Positions 5,080 through 5,098 of a DNA stretch of 5,098 nt are shown piece after piece. Position numbers and translations under genes: made by a program. Each line of letters opens with the position of its first letter. Position 1 is the first letter of the stretch. This DNA is from an uncultured Treponema sp. (GTDB lineage: Bacteria > Spirochaetota > Spirochaetia > Treponematales > Treponemataceae). The DNA lies in contig CAMWPF010000135.1 of NCBI GenBank assembly GCA_947176045.1, positions 1 to 5,098 of the forward strand. Direction: 5' to 3'. Under the pieces are notes generated by a model. That model made no database searches. It was not told where the DNA came from and saw nothing but the letters and a program-made list of their open reading frames with translations.

Positions 5080-5098
5080 GAGCCCCCCGTTTAAATTT

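Overview
The window is a GC-rich bacterial segment (above 60 % GC by eye). It carries a compact vitamin B5 to coenzyme A operon on the + strand and the start of one divergent gene on the - strand. I cannot place the organism securely. Separate coaC and coaB genes, a type III pantothenate kinase and GC-rich coding fit several anaerobic, often host-associated lineages. A spirochaete of the Treponema kind is one low-confidence possibility.

Layout: positions 1-839 (- strand) hold a lipid/diacylglycerol kinase-family protein whose C-terminus runs off the left edge. Positions 840-1026 hold two back-to-back sigma70-type promoters and the operon leader with two small inverted repeats. Positions 1027-5047 (+ strand) hold panB, panC, coaC, coaB, coaX and panD, tightly packed with two ATGA stop/start overlaps (coaC/coaB and coaB/coaX) and gaps of about 20-30 bases elsewhere. 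After panD there are only 51 bases, with a GC hairpin around a run of 11 C and then low-complexity sequence.

How the genes work together: PanB makes ketopantoate, PanD makes beta-alanine from aspartate, and PanC joins pantoate and beta-alanine into pantothenate. CoaX phosphorylates pantothenate, CoaB adds cysteine and CoaC decarboxylates the product to 4'-phosphopantetheine. The only missing step up to 4'-phosphopantetheine is ketopantoate reduction (panE or ilvC elsewhere). The last two CoA steps (coaD, coaE) must also be encoded elsewhere.

The main anomaly is an in-frame TAA at codon 106 of coaB. It cuts an otherwise intact 229-residue ligase in two, with family motifs preserved on both sides. 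This is either a sequence error, a recent nonsense mutation or, much less likely, recoding. Other points of note are a possible leaderless start of the lipid kinase gene, an A8 tract early in panB where a one-base length change would shut the gene off, and a C11 tract at the right end. I found no new multi-gene system, mobile element, CRISPR array or RNA gene.
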